Source: Arctopsyche grandis
Lineage: Eukaryota > Arthropoda > Insecta > Trichoptera > Hydropsychidae
Assembly (NCBI RefSeq): GCF_051622035.1
Contig: NC_135361.1
Location: 22,809,205 to 22,873,204, forward strand
Direction of reading: 5' to 3'
Length of the DNA stretch: 64,000 bases
Translations under genes and position numbers: made by a program
The notes under the pieces: model-generated
Seen by the model: the letters and a program-made list of their open reading frames with translations, nothing else
Databases searched by the model: none
What the model was told of the DNA's origin: nothing
Part shown: piece by piece, positions 1-11,177 of the stretch
Numbering within the stretch: position 1 is the stretch's first letter
How the letters are laid out: every line of letters starts with the position of its first letter

Positions 1-2283
1 TTTTCAGTCCGATATATATGTACATATACAATAATGACACGACAGGGACTATTTTTCTAATTAGTGTATAGAAAAAATATATAATTTGTCTACAACAACA
101 ACTAATTCCCCAGCTGATGATTGACTCTTCATTTCATCTCCAGTGAGCGATGATTGGGTATCTGATAAACTTAAGTTGGAATTGCAATAAAAAAGAACTA
201 CGAAATATACCTGGAACGTACCTACTTTTCAGTATTTGAATGTTGCGTATTTTTATTCAATAAACATGTTACATGCACGCGGTGCTCGGGATATCGGAAG
301 CAATGTTTTTTTTTACTAAAAGTTAAATAATTAAAAAAAAATACCGGTAAAACCGTATCATTCTTTTTTATTTCGATAATAATGGTATTGGAAATTCTGG
401 TATTTTTGCAGTCCATGTGTACATTTCGTTCGATCACAAACATGGTTTTTTCGTACACGAACCAATTTGGTCAGTTTTAGTATACACTAACGAACAAATT
501 AATAAACGAACTAGTTTTTTCATGCACAAACTATTAGACATATTTTTAAGTCTTCTCAATCGTTAGTCCCATCTTCAAACACATGTATGTACTATATGCT
601 TACCCTGGGTTGCAATATTTTTAAAATTAGGGGAAACAAAAATTACATATATCATCATTGTAATGTGGTTGTCATAGGGTTTCCCTTTTAAATACTTTAT
701 GTTTTGACATCTCAAAGGTTTTGACAGCTCAAAAGTTTTGACAACTAAAAAGTTTTGACAGCCAAATTTTCATTCAACACCTGGTGAGTCAATTTGAAGA
801 TAGAATTTGATAAACATATTAGTATTTTTTAGAATATACATATATAGAATTTGATAAACATATAACAAAGAAATCTTTTGACCGCCACAAATTCAAATGT
901 TTCATATAGTAAAATACTTATTTATCAAAACAATGTTGTAAAAAATCGAAAACAACTGAAATTCATTAAATTTTTCAAAGAATTTTAAAAACTCCATTTT
1001 TTTTAACCTTTCATACCTCCACCCCATTCTTTGGTGATGTGCAACTTAAAGTACAAATTTTGGAAACGTGTTTCTCCACTATGTGAAGGTTATATGGAAA
1101 TCTCGGGTGGGAAATTTATAAGGGCTTGGGGTGACTTGTGACAAATGACAACAAATAGGGTTTTGGTGTACCGCATGTTTAATTTCGCGTCTCACCCAAA
1201 AACCTAAAACTAAATCTTATGAAAAAAGGACAATAAAATCAGAGTTCTGCTAAAGACATATATTTATTTACATATAATTTAAATAAAAATAGTAATCGAA
1301 AGTCAATGTTTTGGTTTAACTTAAAGTTGTGTTGTAAGTGTTGATCGTTGTCTACATTATGCCATTTTTTCAGCTTTTATTTTTTCTGAAAAAACTGTAA
1401 GTATGTCCCGCCACATTCGATTGAATATTTTTTACAAAGCATTATATTGTTCGCTTAACTCATTTTTTACGCTAAAAAAACAGATTTTAATCGACTTATT
1501 TTCTGAAATAGAAATAGTTTTAAACGATTAAAAACTATTCATGTAATTAAATATGACAAAGAGTACAAATTTAAATATTTCTTTAATTTTAAATTATTAT
1601 AGAAATAAAAAAAAGATAATTAATGATACAATTAATTATATTTTAATGTTTGTAATCAGTTTAATAAAATATTTTCAAGGGAAATCAACGCCTGAACTTT
1701 ATATAAAATAATATACAATAGATTCTTGTTAAATGGATCAATCACATCGAGGACATATCTAATTTTTTAGCCAGATTAAGTGAAAATTTACTAAAGAAAC
1801 CTTAATTAGAGAAATGGTTCAAAATAAAAACAGTCAATCTGATTAACCTATAATACATAAGCATAGCTAAAATCACTAGATTCTATCGTTTTTTTCTGAA
1901 AACATAGAGTGAAATGGGATGTTAAAGCAATGTGCAAGTTAAAATTGAAATAAATTCTATGTATGTATGTACTTATCTGTGTTATAAATTTTGAATTATA
2001 ACTTTATGTATGAAGTATTTAAGAACTTGATACGATTTATTTTTATTTCTAACATATGTACGATGTTTAGATATTAAGCTACAAAGACAATAATTGATTT
2101 ATATATTTTAATATAATATTATAATTGATTTATGTGAGTTAAATAAAATATATTTATATTGTTCATGTTGTTTTACATATTTTTATTGACAGGAATGGTT
2201 TGAAATTGAACATTTTTACGACACTGAACACTGGACATGCGTCAGAAATAATACAATTTCCTTTTGATCCTCAGAAACATGTA
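1..2283. other. AT-rich intergenic stretch, no gene seen
   Basis: Apart from a four-unit 17-bp tandem array at 701-768 I see no coding exon, RNA gene or bounded transposon here. Short open frames have no recognisable protein character. A TTTATT at 2182-2187 is AATAAA on the minus strand and may be the polyadenylation signal of the gene ending at 2284. Confidence 0.6.
701..768. repeat. 17-bp tandem repeat, four units
   Basis: Four head-to-tail units of exactly 17 bp begin at 701, 718, 735 and 752, each starting GTTTTGACA. The units differ at a few positions. The design (short degenerate tandem units) resembles the ends of the foldback-like elements near 18.1 kb and 56.3 kb, but I did not find an inverted partner nearby. 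Confidence 0.8.
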
Positions 2284-4554
2284 TCAATTGATTTTTTTAT
2301 CTACTACGTTCAACGTCGACGTGTTTTCCATTTTGGAATTTTCCGTGCATTGTTCTCTATCGTCGCTATCGACGTTTTCCTCTTGTTTGGAAAGCTCTTC
2401 TTCGATGTTTTTGAATGCTTCAGGATATTTCAGCTGAAAGTTGAAAACAAAAATGTACGCTTTAAATACGGCTTCGTGACATACATATATTCGTGAAAGC
2501 GTCTACCGTTTGAAAATCAATACGGTAATTTTCTATGGATTGATAATTCATTTATACCTATACATACTACATACATACGTACATGCATTCACATATAATA
2601 AATATTAAATAAAATTCTAATATTAAATTTAATTTAAAATAATTCATATAAAATAATTATTTCATTAAAAATTTAAATCTAAATAATTTGTATGTACTCA
2701 TAGTACAAAAAAAAACATTAAAAAAACCATTATTCTACAACAGAATTAATTTACTACTAATTTACAATCATTTTCTAACTACAGAATTAACTAATTAATG
2801 TGACACTCACTAAATACAAGCGAACTTTAGTCACATTATATGTATTATACAGAGGCGGCTCGTCTTTAAAGGCAACCGGGGCACTGCCACACACTAATTT
2901 ATCCAAACCAAAAAAATAAAAGAAATTTTGAATATCGGTGGTGGTGACTCGTCAAAGTTAGGAAAAGTTTATTTGTCCCGCTACTAGGCGATGAATTGAA
3001 CCGATTCGTAATTCAGTTCGAGGCAGTCGTTTATCTGCCGGGGTCCCGTGGTTACCAGCTTCGATTTGCCGACTACTAGTAGTCGGCATGAATACTGTGA
3101 CAAGTGGATAGTGGATAGTCAGAAAAAAGATCATTCGTAATTCCGTATATAGGGGTAGCTTTTAGATAACCGTGTAAAGGTCTCTTTGGGGCAGAATATG
3201 CCAGCCCTAGTTGTCTATATTTATATAGACAACTAGGATAAAATATATTTCGAATCATATATATATATATGTATATGATTCGAAATATATTTTGCAAAGT
3301 GTGCTTAATTTGTCAATCACAAGATGTCAATTGTTGCATATTTAAATGATTATTTATTAATATAATCAATATTACACTGGTTGCTGCTGGCCACACCATG
3401 GTTTATGACCAGGTCAGTCGTTTCCTATCAGAGTTTTCCAAATTTTTCTGATTTTCATTGAAACGATTCCTGCAAAATTGGCTTTCCCTCCCCATTTCTC
3501 TGGCAAAATCTTGAGCTATTATGTTATATCTCAAGGTTCGCCGGGTTTCTCTCCATAGATGTCTCTGTGGATGATTATTGTATAGGTATAAAAATTCGTA
3601 TTGTTGTATAAATATTTGTTAATCGTATTGTATACGATGTTTGCAATGCACATTGCTATGTTTAACTATATGTAGATCTCATGTACATATAATATATATT
3701 TCGAATTATGTATATAATTTAGTGTTTCTTTGTATAGTACACTCGTCGCATTGGAGCGATCTGTAATGACTAGTGTATTGATTAAATTAAATAAATAATA
3801 AATAGTGATTGATTGATTAAATTAAATAAAATAATACATTTTTGCTTTTTTAGAACACATAATTAATTAAGTCGATAATTTGCTAAATATGGCATTTTCC
3901 TTGCATAAAATGTTATTAAGAATATATCAAGTTCGATTTTTGTAAAAAAAAATATAGATATTTGTAGTGGGGGGTGGCTTCCTCGTGCCCCACCTGATTT
4001 TAAGGTCACGAGCCGCCTCTGTGTATATGTATGTACGTATGTATATTTTTTGATCAATCAAAAAAATTAAGTCAACAATGATAAACGACATTAAAAATAG
4101 AATTGTGTTATATTACCAATCATATTAATATATTTCCGAGTTTTATGAATGAAACAATGTTGTTCATTTTTATGAAAGATTTTATTAAATTCGTGGAAAA
4201 TTTTAGAAAAATTGAATTATTATTATATGCATATGTATGTAAGATCACGTGAATAGTTATATAACCAGTTTGAGATTCGTTAAAATAACAACATAATTTA
4301 AATACATTAATATTTTCCATTGCGTATAATATTTTTATGTAAAACAATAATATGATATGGTATATGTACATATGTACCTTGAGTTCATCCAACGATTTTT
4401 GTATTTTGTCTTTTTGCTGTCTCAATCTCGACGGCAAAGTGAATGCTGCCACCATCAATCGTATAAAGATTCCTCCAAGTACAGCCAAAGCCAAATAGCC
4501 CAACATGGACTGAAACATGGCCCACACGTCAACGGACACTTTTTGGTTCAACAT
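2284..4554 (-). CDS. Small single-span membrane protein, family not recognised (2 exons)
   Basis: Exons on the minus strand: 4554-4378 and 2433-2284. The donor is AAG|GTACAT, the acceptor TTTCAG|CTG, and the join is in phase 0, giving 108 residues. Residues about 16-40 are a hydrophobic span (GYLALAVLGGIFIRLMVAAF), followed by a basic, Gln/Lys-rich stretch (PSRLRQQKDKIQKSLDELK) and an acidic C-terminal tail containing LKYPEAFKNIEEELSKQEE. This suggests a membrane anchor with a cytosolic helical or coiled-coil segment. The start at 4554 is inferred; the frame stays open upstream to 4725, so a longer N-terminus is possible. The 1.9-kb intron carries a hAT-type element and a SINE. AATAAA lies on the minus strand at 2187-2182. 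I do not recognise the family and assign no function; the clean splice and conserved-looking helix argue that it is a real gene. Confidence 0.6.
3067..3293. repeat. Three near-perfect palindromes in a row
   Basis: 3067-3088 is a 22-bp perfect palindrome centred on ACTAGT. 3206-3237 has 15-bp arms around a 2-nt centre. 3240-3293 has 22-bp perfect arms around an AT-rich 10-nt loop. All lie inside the hAT-type element and could extrude as hairpins. Confidence 0.85.
3371..3830 (+). mobile_element. tRNA-derived SINE body, 5' truncated
   Basis: The segment shares body motifs (GGTTGCTGCTGGCC, GAGTTTTCCAA, ATTGAAACGATTCC) with copies at 9.85, 30.1 and 43.96 kb but lacks the box A/B head. Its tail (ACTCGTCGCATTGGAGC, then AAATAAATAA) also matches the reverse complement of 21.07-21.16 kb. 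Confidence 0.65.
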
Positions 4555-4956
4555 TTTGTATTCGCTCGGAAATTGGTGTGTTGCAGTCGAACACTTGGAG
4601 GTGTGTGTTCGCAACAGCCGTGGTTGGAACATGTCATAAATATTGTCATGGTTTATTAAATGACCCTTCGATCGATATGTTTGTAATCGACAGAGCCGTC
4701 CCATCCCACTTAGCCAAGAATACATAAACCCACGTAAAAAGTAATATTTCGATATAAGAATTATTAATCATAAAATATCATTCATTTTTTTCGACCCCTT
4801 GCATTATCTCTTCGACAATACGTCAGGTATGTACAGGTTTTCAACTCAGCATTTAATTTGAGGGAGAAAATACGGGGAAAAGAATTCGTTTTTCCAAAAT
4901 TAATAAAATTTATTGAGTTGTAATAGAAGTCTATTTTTTTTCCATTTATATATTTA

Positions 4957-5267
4957 CTAGCTGAACCCTGCATGCGTTGCAATGCCACAATAACGCATGC
5001 AAATCCCGTTCCCGTTCCCTTTCCCGTTCTCGTTCCCGTTCCCGTTCCCATTTTTCGGAACAACGCAGGCAGCGAACACCCTGGTCGCGATGCGAAAATA
5101 TTTGAAATTATAGCGAATGACACTCATTCCCGTTTTTCCCGTTTCCGTTCCCGTTTTTTACCGTTTTTTTTTCACAGTAATCTTCCCGGACATGCATACA
5201 ACAAATCCTGAAAGTTCCATCGTAATCGCTTCAGTGGCTTAGGAGCCTATTCGAGACACAGACATTC

Positions 5268-5342
<75 letters not shown>
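4957..5342 (-). mobile_element. Non-autonomous Helitron, family A copy 1
   Basis: On the minus strand the 3' end reads GGGTTCAGCTAG followed by host T, with the hairpin GCATGCGTT/AACGCATGC about 12 nt before the CTAG, the diagnostic Helitron terminus. The interior holds a CCCGTT-type hexamer array. The opposite end runs into an (AT)n tract at about 5266-5342 that hides the expected 5' TC terminus. Related copies are at 10880-11177 and 19603-20034. Confidence 0.75.
5266..5342. repeat. (AT)n microsatellite
   Basis: About 75 bp of uninterrupted TA dinucleotides at the 5' terminus of the Helitron copy, where other copies have only a short TATATATA. It is probably an expansion of that terminal sequence. 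Confidence 0.95.
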
Positions 5343-5344
<2 letters not shown>

Positions 5345-6061
5345 GAGTTCGGTCTTTCGTGTCATGCGGGGAAGACGTGCTTCTGCGTTCTTCCCGCTAT
5401 TACTCGCTTAAACCCGGCTATTGCACGAAATTTAATCTAAAAACTTAACCATCTAATCACTTATTCTACTAATTGCATCCTAGTATAATTTAAGTGTAAA
5501 AATAAACAGCAAATCGGTCGTAAAAAGCGGTTTTATATCAGTTATTTCGAAAAATTTTGTGCTAATTTTTGTGTCAAATCTGAGCAAAAAAATATACGAA
5601 CGAGATACATCTCCTTACCTGAATACAAAAAAAGGGTCCTTCAGTCGGTCCCACAGAAGCAATAAATCTTCCACATAATTGCTTCCAGCCAAAAATCTTT
5701 AACGAACTTTACTTAATAGAATAATAGCAAACAGAAACGGTGTTTCCCAACTGTCTATCAGTTCTTTTTTATATTTAAATTATATTAAAGTAATTCGTGT
5801 AATTTTATATTCTTTACTAAAGTTATTATTAAAATATTAAATTGCAAACCGCACTCACATATATAAATCCGTTGTCTCCAAAGAGGCGTCTCACGATAAA
5901 GATCTATAAAAAAGTAGTATAACAATTGCTAATCTATTATTATCATAACTAACTACTTTCACTTACAAAGTAACCCTGTTAAATGGCATGTAATAATTCA
6001 TAAGTGATCCAAGTGATACCTAGGATGACTATCTGTCAAAGCTGACCACAGAGAAGAGTCT
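5343..6061 (+). other. Sequence upstream of the RTE ORF, possible 5' UTR
   Basis: No gene is seen. The stretch lies between a Helitron and the RTE coding frame and probably contains that retrotransposon's 5' UTR. I cannot place the element's 5' boundary because no second full-length copy is present for comparison. Confidence 0.4.
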
Positions 6062-9019
6062 ATGGCGGTAAGAACTCACTCCTTGAATGGAAATCTCTCT
6101 CAGGTACCGCCTTTTTCTCAACACATCTTGGATAAATGCGAGAAAAATAATATCCAAACCTCCAACAAGGTAAGAGTGACGATGGATGATAGCTTAGCTA
6201 ATAGAAACCTGTATTTAGCCACGTACAATGTAAGAACGTTATCGAGTGAAGGAAGTGTGCTTGCATTAGAGAATGAATTAGAAAATATCAAATGGGATAT
6301 AGTAGGACTTAGTGAAGTAAGACGAAAACAGCAAAACCAAATAATCCTAAAAAGTGGTAACTGTCTCTACTGGAGAGGGCTACCAAATGGTAGAATAGGA
6401 GGAGTAGGGTTTCTTATCAATAAGAGAATAGAAAGAAATATTATAGAAATAAGCGACATATCGGAACGTATATGCTATATAGTATTAAGAATCTCGAGCA
6501 GGTACACTTGTCAAATCTTCCAAGTGTACGCCCCCACATCTAGCCACCCAGACGAGGAAATAGAAGACTTCTACGAAAAAATACAGGACGCATACGATAA
6601 TAGCCGTCACCACTTTAAAATAATCATGGGCGACTTTAACGCAAAAATAGGACAAAAGGCAAATACAGAAAGAGCAGTAGGCAATTTTGGTACCGGCCAA
6701 AGAAACGACAGAGGCGATCGCCTCATAGAATTCGCAGAACACAACAGGCTCTTTATCACTAATTCATTTTTCAGGAAAAACACCAACAATAAGTGGACTT
6801 GGGAGAGTCCTAAAGGAGACAGAAACGAGATCGATTTCATCCTAACAAATGCCCTGCACTCCGTTAAAGACGTTAGTGTTTTAAGTAAAGTAGATATAGG
6901 TAGCGATCACAGATTAGTCCGTGCCAAGATGGCCATTAATATAAATTGCGAACGTAGGAAATTAATAAAAGGATGCAGTAACTCTCCAGATTTCGCTCAA
7001 CTAAGGTCTAGGAAAAAGGAATTCGAACTCGAACTTGGAAATCGATACGGGAAATTAAACCCAGAAGCAGACATCGAGGAATTGAACACTGTAATTAGTT
7101 CGGTTCTAACCTCAACAGGTAAGAAATTAGGTGGATTCAGGAAACAGATTAAATTAAGCAAAATTTCAGCGGAAACAAAAAACCTAATTAAGCATAAAAG
7201 GAATTTAGATAGGGATAATAATAAGCAAGAATACAATCTAGTAAATAAGGAAATTAAAAAGAGAATAGTCAGGGATGTCAGGGATTTTAACAGCAAGCTA
7301 ATAGAAAATACCATTAAGAATAACCGTAGCCTGAAAAAGTGCAAACAGGATCTTTTCTTAGGCAAAAACCAAATGATCGCAATCAGATCAGAGAGCGGAG
7401 TAATAATTAGGAATAGAGAAGAAATCATAGACAGAGTTTACACGTTCTATGCAAAACTATACGAGAACGACAACGGCCAATTCCCCGCTCTGGAATCGAC
7501 ACACGGCCAAAGGGTTCCTGCAGTATTGCCTAGCGAAGTAGAGGCCGCGCTAAAAACTGCAAAGAACGGTAAAACCCCAGGGGAAGATAATATTCCCATT
7601 GACTTACTAAAATGTGGCGGCCCCCCCCTAATTAATAGCTTAGCTAGGCTTTTCAGCAAATGCATCCAGAACCAAGCTATACCAGAAGGATGGAATAACG
7701 CAACTATCATTTTAATACACAAAAAAGGCGACAAAAGCGATATCAAGAACTACCGACCCATTAGTCTACTTTCAGCGGTCTACAAGCTCTTCACGAAGGT
7801 TATTACAGAAAGGCTGAAAAATATCCTCGACGAGAACCAACCTATAGAGCAGGCAGGGTTTAGGGCAAATTTCAGCACAATGGACCACCTCCAAGTAGTT
7901 GGCGAACTAATCGAGCGCGCCAACGAATATCAACGGCCATTGTGCCTAGGTTTCGTCGATTATGAGAAAGCCTTCGATACAGTTAGTCATAATGCAGTAC
8001 TTAACGCTCTAAAAACACAGGGAGTGCCGGAACCCTATGTGGGACTGTTAGCTGCAATATATAAGAATGCCACAGCTTCGGTTAAAATTTTTTCAGGTAC
8101 AGATAGATTTAGCATAGGAAAAGGAGTAAGACAAGGAGATACAATCTCGCCCAAGTTATTCAATGCGGTGCTTGAGGGAGTTTTCAGGAAATTGGATTGG
8201 GATACAGCCGGAGTAAGCATCAATGGTCGCTTTTTGAGTCACCTTCGGTTCGCAGACGATATAGTTTTAGTAGCTCGTGATTCAGCTGACCTACTTATCA
8301 GACTAACACAGCTGGACAGGGAAAGTAGAAAAGTAGGATTAAAAATTAACGTAGATAAGACTAAACTAATGTTCAATAGTTATTGCATGCCTGATAGCAT
8401 CCCCTTAGATGATAAACCAGTAGAAGTAGTAAATAATTATTTATATTTAGGTCAAATAATTGACATGTCTGGTAGTAAAAATGAAGAGATAAAGAGACGT
8501 ATGAAATTAGGGTGGAGTGCATTTGGACGGATGAATGCTGTTTTTAAATCAAAAATGCCACTCTGCCTGAAGAAAAGGATCTTTGATCAATGCGTTTTGC
8601 CAGTGATGACGTATGGATGTGAAACTTGGACACTGAACGCCAAGATGCAAAATAAAATCCAATGCACTCAAAGAAGTATGGAACGCTGTATGCTTGGCAT
8701 AACGAGGAAAGACAGGAAGCGGAACACGTGGGTGAGAAATATGACAAGGGTAGTGGACATAGTGGATAGAGTGAAGAGATTGAAATGGCAATGGGCGGGT
8801 CACGTAGCTAGGAGGATGGACGAAAGGTGGACAAAAGAAGTGCTTGAATGGTACCCGAGAGAAGGCAAAAGAGTAAAAGGAAGACCGCAAGGAAGATGGG
8901 TGAACGAAATTAGGAAAATGTGCGGAATGAGATGGATGAGTGTTGCGCAAAACAGAGACGAGTGGAAGCGTGTTGGAGAGGCCTTCATCCAGCAGTGGAT
9001 GGCGAATGGCTGTAAATGA
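6062..9019 (+). CDS. RTE-clade retrotransposon endonuclease-reverse transcriptase, intact
   Basis: An uninterrupted 985-codon frame. Residues about 50-285 form an APE-type endonuclease: TYNVRTL (N56), LSEVRR (E85), VYAPT, GDFNAKIG (D191, N193), NEIDFIL (D258) and SDHRLV (D282, H283). Reverse transcriptase follows: NGKTPGEDNIP, HKKGDKSDIKNYRPISLLS, YEKAFDTVSH, RQGDTISPKLF and the catalytic FADD at 730-733. The C-terminus has the MTYGCETWTL and WAGHVARR motifs usual in this clade. One ORF with endonuclease plus RT and an almost absent 3' UTR fit RTE elements. No frameshift or stop is present and all visible catalytic residues are retained, so this copy may be young. The start ATG is the first in the frame; MDDSLANRN at residue 41 is an alternative. 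Confidence 0.93.
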   Translation: MAVRTHSLNGNLSQVPPFSQHILDKCEKNNIQTSNKVRVTMDDSLANRNLYLATYNVRTLSSEGSVLALENELENIKWDIVGLSEVRRKQQNQIILKSGNCLYWRGLPNGRIGGVGFLINKRIERNIIEISDISERICYIVLRISSRYTCQIFQVYAPTSSHPDEEIEDFYEKIQDAYDNSRHHFKIIMGDFNAKIGQKANTERAVGNFGTGQRNDRGDRLIEFAEHNRLFITNSFFRKNTNNKWTWESPKGDRNEIDFILTNALHSVKDVSVLSKVDIGSDHRLVRAKMAININCERRKLIKGCSNSPDFAQLRSRKKEFELELGNRYGKLNPEADIEELNTVISSVLTSTGKKLGGFRKQIKLSKISAETKNLIKHKRNLDRDNNKQEYNLVNKEIKKRIVRDVRDFNSKLIENTIKNNRSLKKCKQDLFLGKNQMIAIRSESGVIIRNREEIIDRVYTFYAKLYENDNGQFPALESTHGQRVPAVLPSEVEAALKTAKNGKTPGEDNIPIDLLKCGGPPLINSLARLFSKCIQNQAIPEGWNNATIILIHKKGDKSDIKNYRPISLLSAVYKLFTKVITERLKNILDENQPIEQAGFRANFSTMDHLQVVGELIERANEYQRPLCLGFVDYEKAFDTVSHNAVLNALKTQGVPEPYVGLLAAIYKNATASVKIFSGTDRFSIGKGVRQGDTISPKLFNAVLEGVFRKLDWDTAGVSINGRFLSHLRFADDIVLVARDSADLLIRLTQLDRESRKVGLKINVDKTKLMFNSYCMPDSIPLDDKPVEVVNNYLYLGQIIDMSGSKNEEIKRRMKLGWSAFGRMNAVFKSKMPLCLKKRIFDQCVLPVMTYGCETWTLNAKMQNKIQCTQRSMERCMLGITRKDRKRNTWVRNMTRVVDIVDRVKRLKWQWAGHVARRMDERWTKEVLEWYPREGKRVKGRPQGRWVNEIRKMCGMRWMSVAQNRDEWKRVGEAFIQQWMANGCK

Positions 9020-9037
9020 TGATGATGATGATGATAT
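6062..9037 (+). mobile_element. Full-length or near full-length RTE element
   Basis: The stop codon TGA at 9017-9019 is the first unit of a (TGA)n tail running into TATATA, so the element has essentially no 3' UTR. RTE elements usually end in short 3' tandem repeats like this. A 5'-truncated relative lies at 53483-54355. The 5' boundary is unresolved. Confidence 0.85.
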
Positions 9038-9420
9038 ATATATAGATTTTCTTATAATAAACCTATTGAATTCCTTGGGCTGTGGTCTTTTTTTATTTGA
9101 GGAGTTGGACTCCCCCTCCCGGGTGCACTATTGGTACGAGCTCTATATGTATTAATGATAGAATCGTTCATTTTCAACCTTTAATTTGTTCCGTCACATA
9201 AAGGTTTTTGTTTACATTTTTGATGTCGGTCGGTTGCTAGACAACGAAAGTAAAATTCCTAAATAGTCAAATTTGGCCCCCCAAAAATGTTGTCCCAAAA
9301 TTAACATACATTTCAATCGTTTTCTTAAGCTTGAAAAACGTTGTAAGGGTAATTTCATCAAAATCGTTGACTCAATTCGAAATAAAATGGTCAAACATAC
9401 AAGAATCACTCGTTTGATAG
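9038..9420. other. Intergenic, nothing recognised
   Basis: AT-rich spacer between the RTE tail and the solo LTR; no coding or bounded repeat signal found. Confidence 0.5.
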
Positions 9421-9793
9421 TGTAGCATATGCAAAAAGGAGCCGCCGTTGTAATTGGTTTTCGAGGATTATCTCCAGGCTAAGTGCAAGTAGGTTAAACA
9501 ATGACCACCGAATTGGCTTAGTAACGGCACCCGGTCCCTTCTCAGAACTGACAGCGATAGCGTGGGACTTAGTGTCGTGGGAATGCATATTCGGGTACAT
9601 GCCTAAACAATAGGGAAGTAACCGGACGTCGAAGATGCAGGGAGCGACCTGTCTTTTATAAACGGGTACTTAGGCGATATCAAGGCATACTGGACGGAGC
9701 ACTAGCTGTGCGTGTATCTCCTGGATCACCCAATGAGTGCTGTGAAGTGACTTTGGCCTTTTACTTTGATCCTCCATCCACCCCTACGCAACA
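9421..9793 (+). mobile_element. Solo LTR, family 1, plus orientation
   Basis: 373 bp, starting TGTAGCATATGC and ending CCCCTACGCAACA, flanked by a perfect 4-bp target duplication ATAG (9417-9420 and 9794-9797). It is a divergent relative of the LTRs at 17528, 37120 and 41929, which lie in the opposite orientation. A TTTATAAA box precedes the end. The TG...CA ends and 4-bp duplication suggest a Ty3/gypsy-type retrotransposon reduced to a solo LTR. No internal region is present. Confidence 0.85.
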
Positions 9794-9847
9794 ATAGTAT
9801 ATATGTAGGTATATAGTATATACATATTTATGTACATATAAATAACC

Positions 9848-10290
9848 AACAGCGTTTACTAATGGTTAGCATATATGCTGTCGAGTGGTCACGGGTTCGA
9901 GTCCCACTGGTTACTGCTGGCCAGACCTTGTTTTGTGACTAATTAATGTGATTTTTATTGAAACGGTTCCAACAAATTGGCAATCTTTACCCATTTCTCG
10001 CAATTTGCAAGTTTTCACCATCTCAAATTTCGCTGATTCGTTTAAAAATGCTGAAAATTTGCCCATAAATGTCTAGCAAATAACGTGTTTCTCAGCATCT
10101 CGAAATTTGACGATTGACATACATATATAAAAGTTCTCCGAAAATGTAAGTTTATCAAAAATGTATCCATAGATGTGTTTATTGTATATTGTTTATTGGA
10201 TATTGGCTAGAAAGGCGCATTGGGGTTTACGTGCTAGTCTTTCCTAGTATATATGTATGTATGTATGTATGTAAAAATAAATAAATATGT
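9848..10290 (+). mobile_element. tRNA-derived SINE
   Basis: The tRNA-like head has a box A-like TGGTTAGCATATATG and a perfect box B, GGTTCGAGTCC (about 9893). It is followed by the family body (GGTTACTGCTGGCCAGACC, TTGAAACGGTTCC) and a tail with GGCTAGAAAGGCGCATTG. It is not a functional tRNA because no acceptor stem closes. Confidence 0.75.
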
Positions 10291-10879
10291 ACATATGTAT
10301 GAATATTTATGTAATTCATACTTTGATCTATTAATCAATGTGATTCTATGAGTTAAATGTTAATGACAGAATATTAAAACGTGATTTTCAATTGTGACAT
10401 TATCTACATTGAGATTTTTAAAGTATTTAGATACAAAATAGTAATATCGATTGTTCCAGATAATGTTTTATTAAGTTTTGTGTAGTAAACGGCCCTGATA
10501 ATTAATCGTCAGCTTGATACTTTTCCCATGGTATAATTTATTTTCAGAATATATTTATATATAGGTATCTGTGGATAATCAATAGTATGCGATATTTCTT
10601 AAGGTTTTAAAAATTAATGACACAAAATAATAAATTTTATACATACGTACATACGAGCAAAGTGCGCAATAAAAATATACTTTTTTTAATTGCATAAAAT
10701 ATGTTATATATTGCAACTAGAATAATTCCCATTAAAAAATATACATAAAATAAATGCAATGTCGGGCGAACTTTTAAAAATCTCGAACTATGTTTCCAAA
10801 ACCATTTCAATATATCCTTGAAATACTTAAAATATATGTATTTTTGTGACGCTTGAGACTAAAATGAATCGACTTTTCA

Positions 10880-11177
10880 TCTATATATATAAAAATTAAT
10901 GTCGGTGTGTGTGTCTCGAATAGACTCCTAAACCACTGAACCGATTACGATGTAACTTTCGGGATTTTTTGTATGCATATCCGGGAAGATTACTGTGAAA
11001 AAAAAACGGGGAAAAACGGGAACGGAAACGGGAATGAGTGTCATTGCAACGCAATCATTTCAAATGTGTTCACTGCCTGCGTTTTTCCGACAAATGGGAA
11101 CGGGAACGAGAATGGAAACGGGAACGGGAATTTGCATGCGTTATTATGGCATTGCAACGCATGTAGGGTTCAGCTAG
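10880..11177 (+). mobile_element. Non-autonomous Helitron, family A copy 2 (complete)
   Basis: 298 bp from TCTATATATATAAAAA to GGGTTCAGCTAG, inserted between host A (10879) and T (11178) exactly as Helitrons do. The hairpin GCATGCGTT/AACGCATG precedes the 3' end. The interior has GGGAAC-type hexamers and the motif ACCACTGAACCGATTACGAT, which recurs in the other copies. Confidence 0.88.

Larger units (their letters stand above)
2850..4021. mobile_element. Non-autonomous hAT-type element in the intron
   Basis: Both ends begin with CAGAGGCGGCTCGT in inverted orientation (2850 onward, and 4021 backward), followed by a shared TTAAA and GGGGCAC. CAG-starting TIRs are typical of hAT transposons. 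The flanking 8-mers are similar but not identical, so the target duplication has decayed or the edge is off by one. No transposase frame is visible. It contains three palindromes and a SINE copy. Confidence 0.7.

Noticed and set aside
4972-5211. Frames reading VPVPFPVLVPVPVP and similar in 4.8-5.2, 10.97-11.19 and 19.65-20.0 kb
   Set aside because: Products of GGGAAC/CCCGTT hexamers inside Helitrons.
9860-9905. Possible tRNA genes at 9.86 kb, 30.13 kb and 43.96 kb
   Set aside because: Good box B and partial box A, but no closing acceptor stem; each continues into a shared SINE body.
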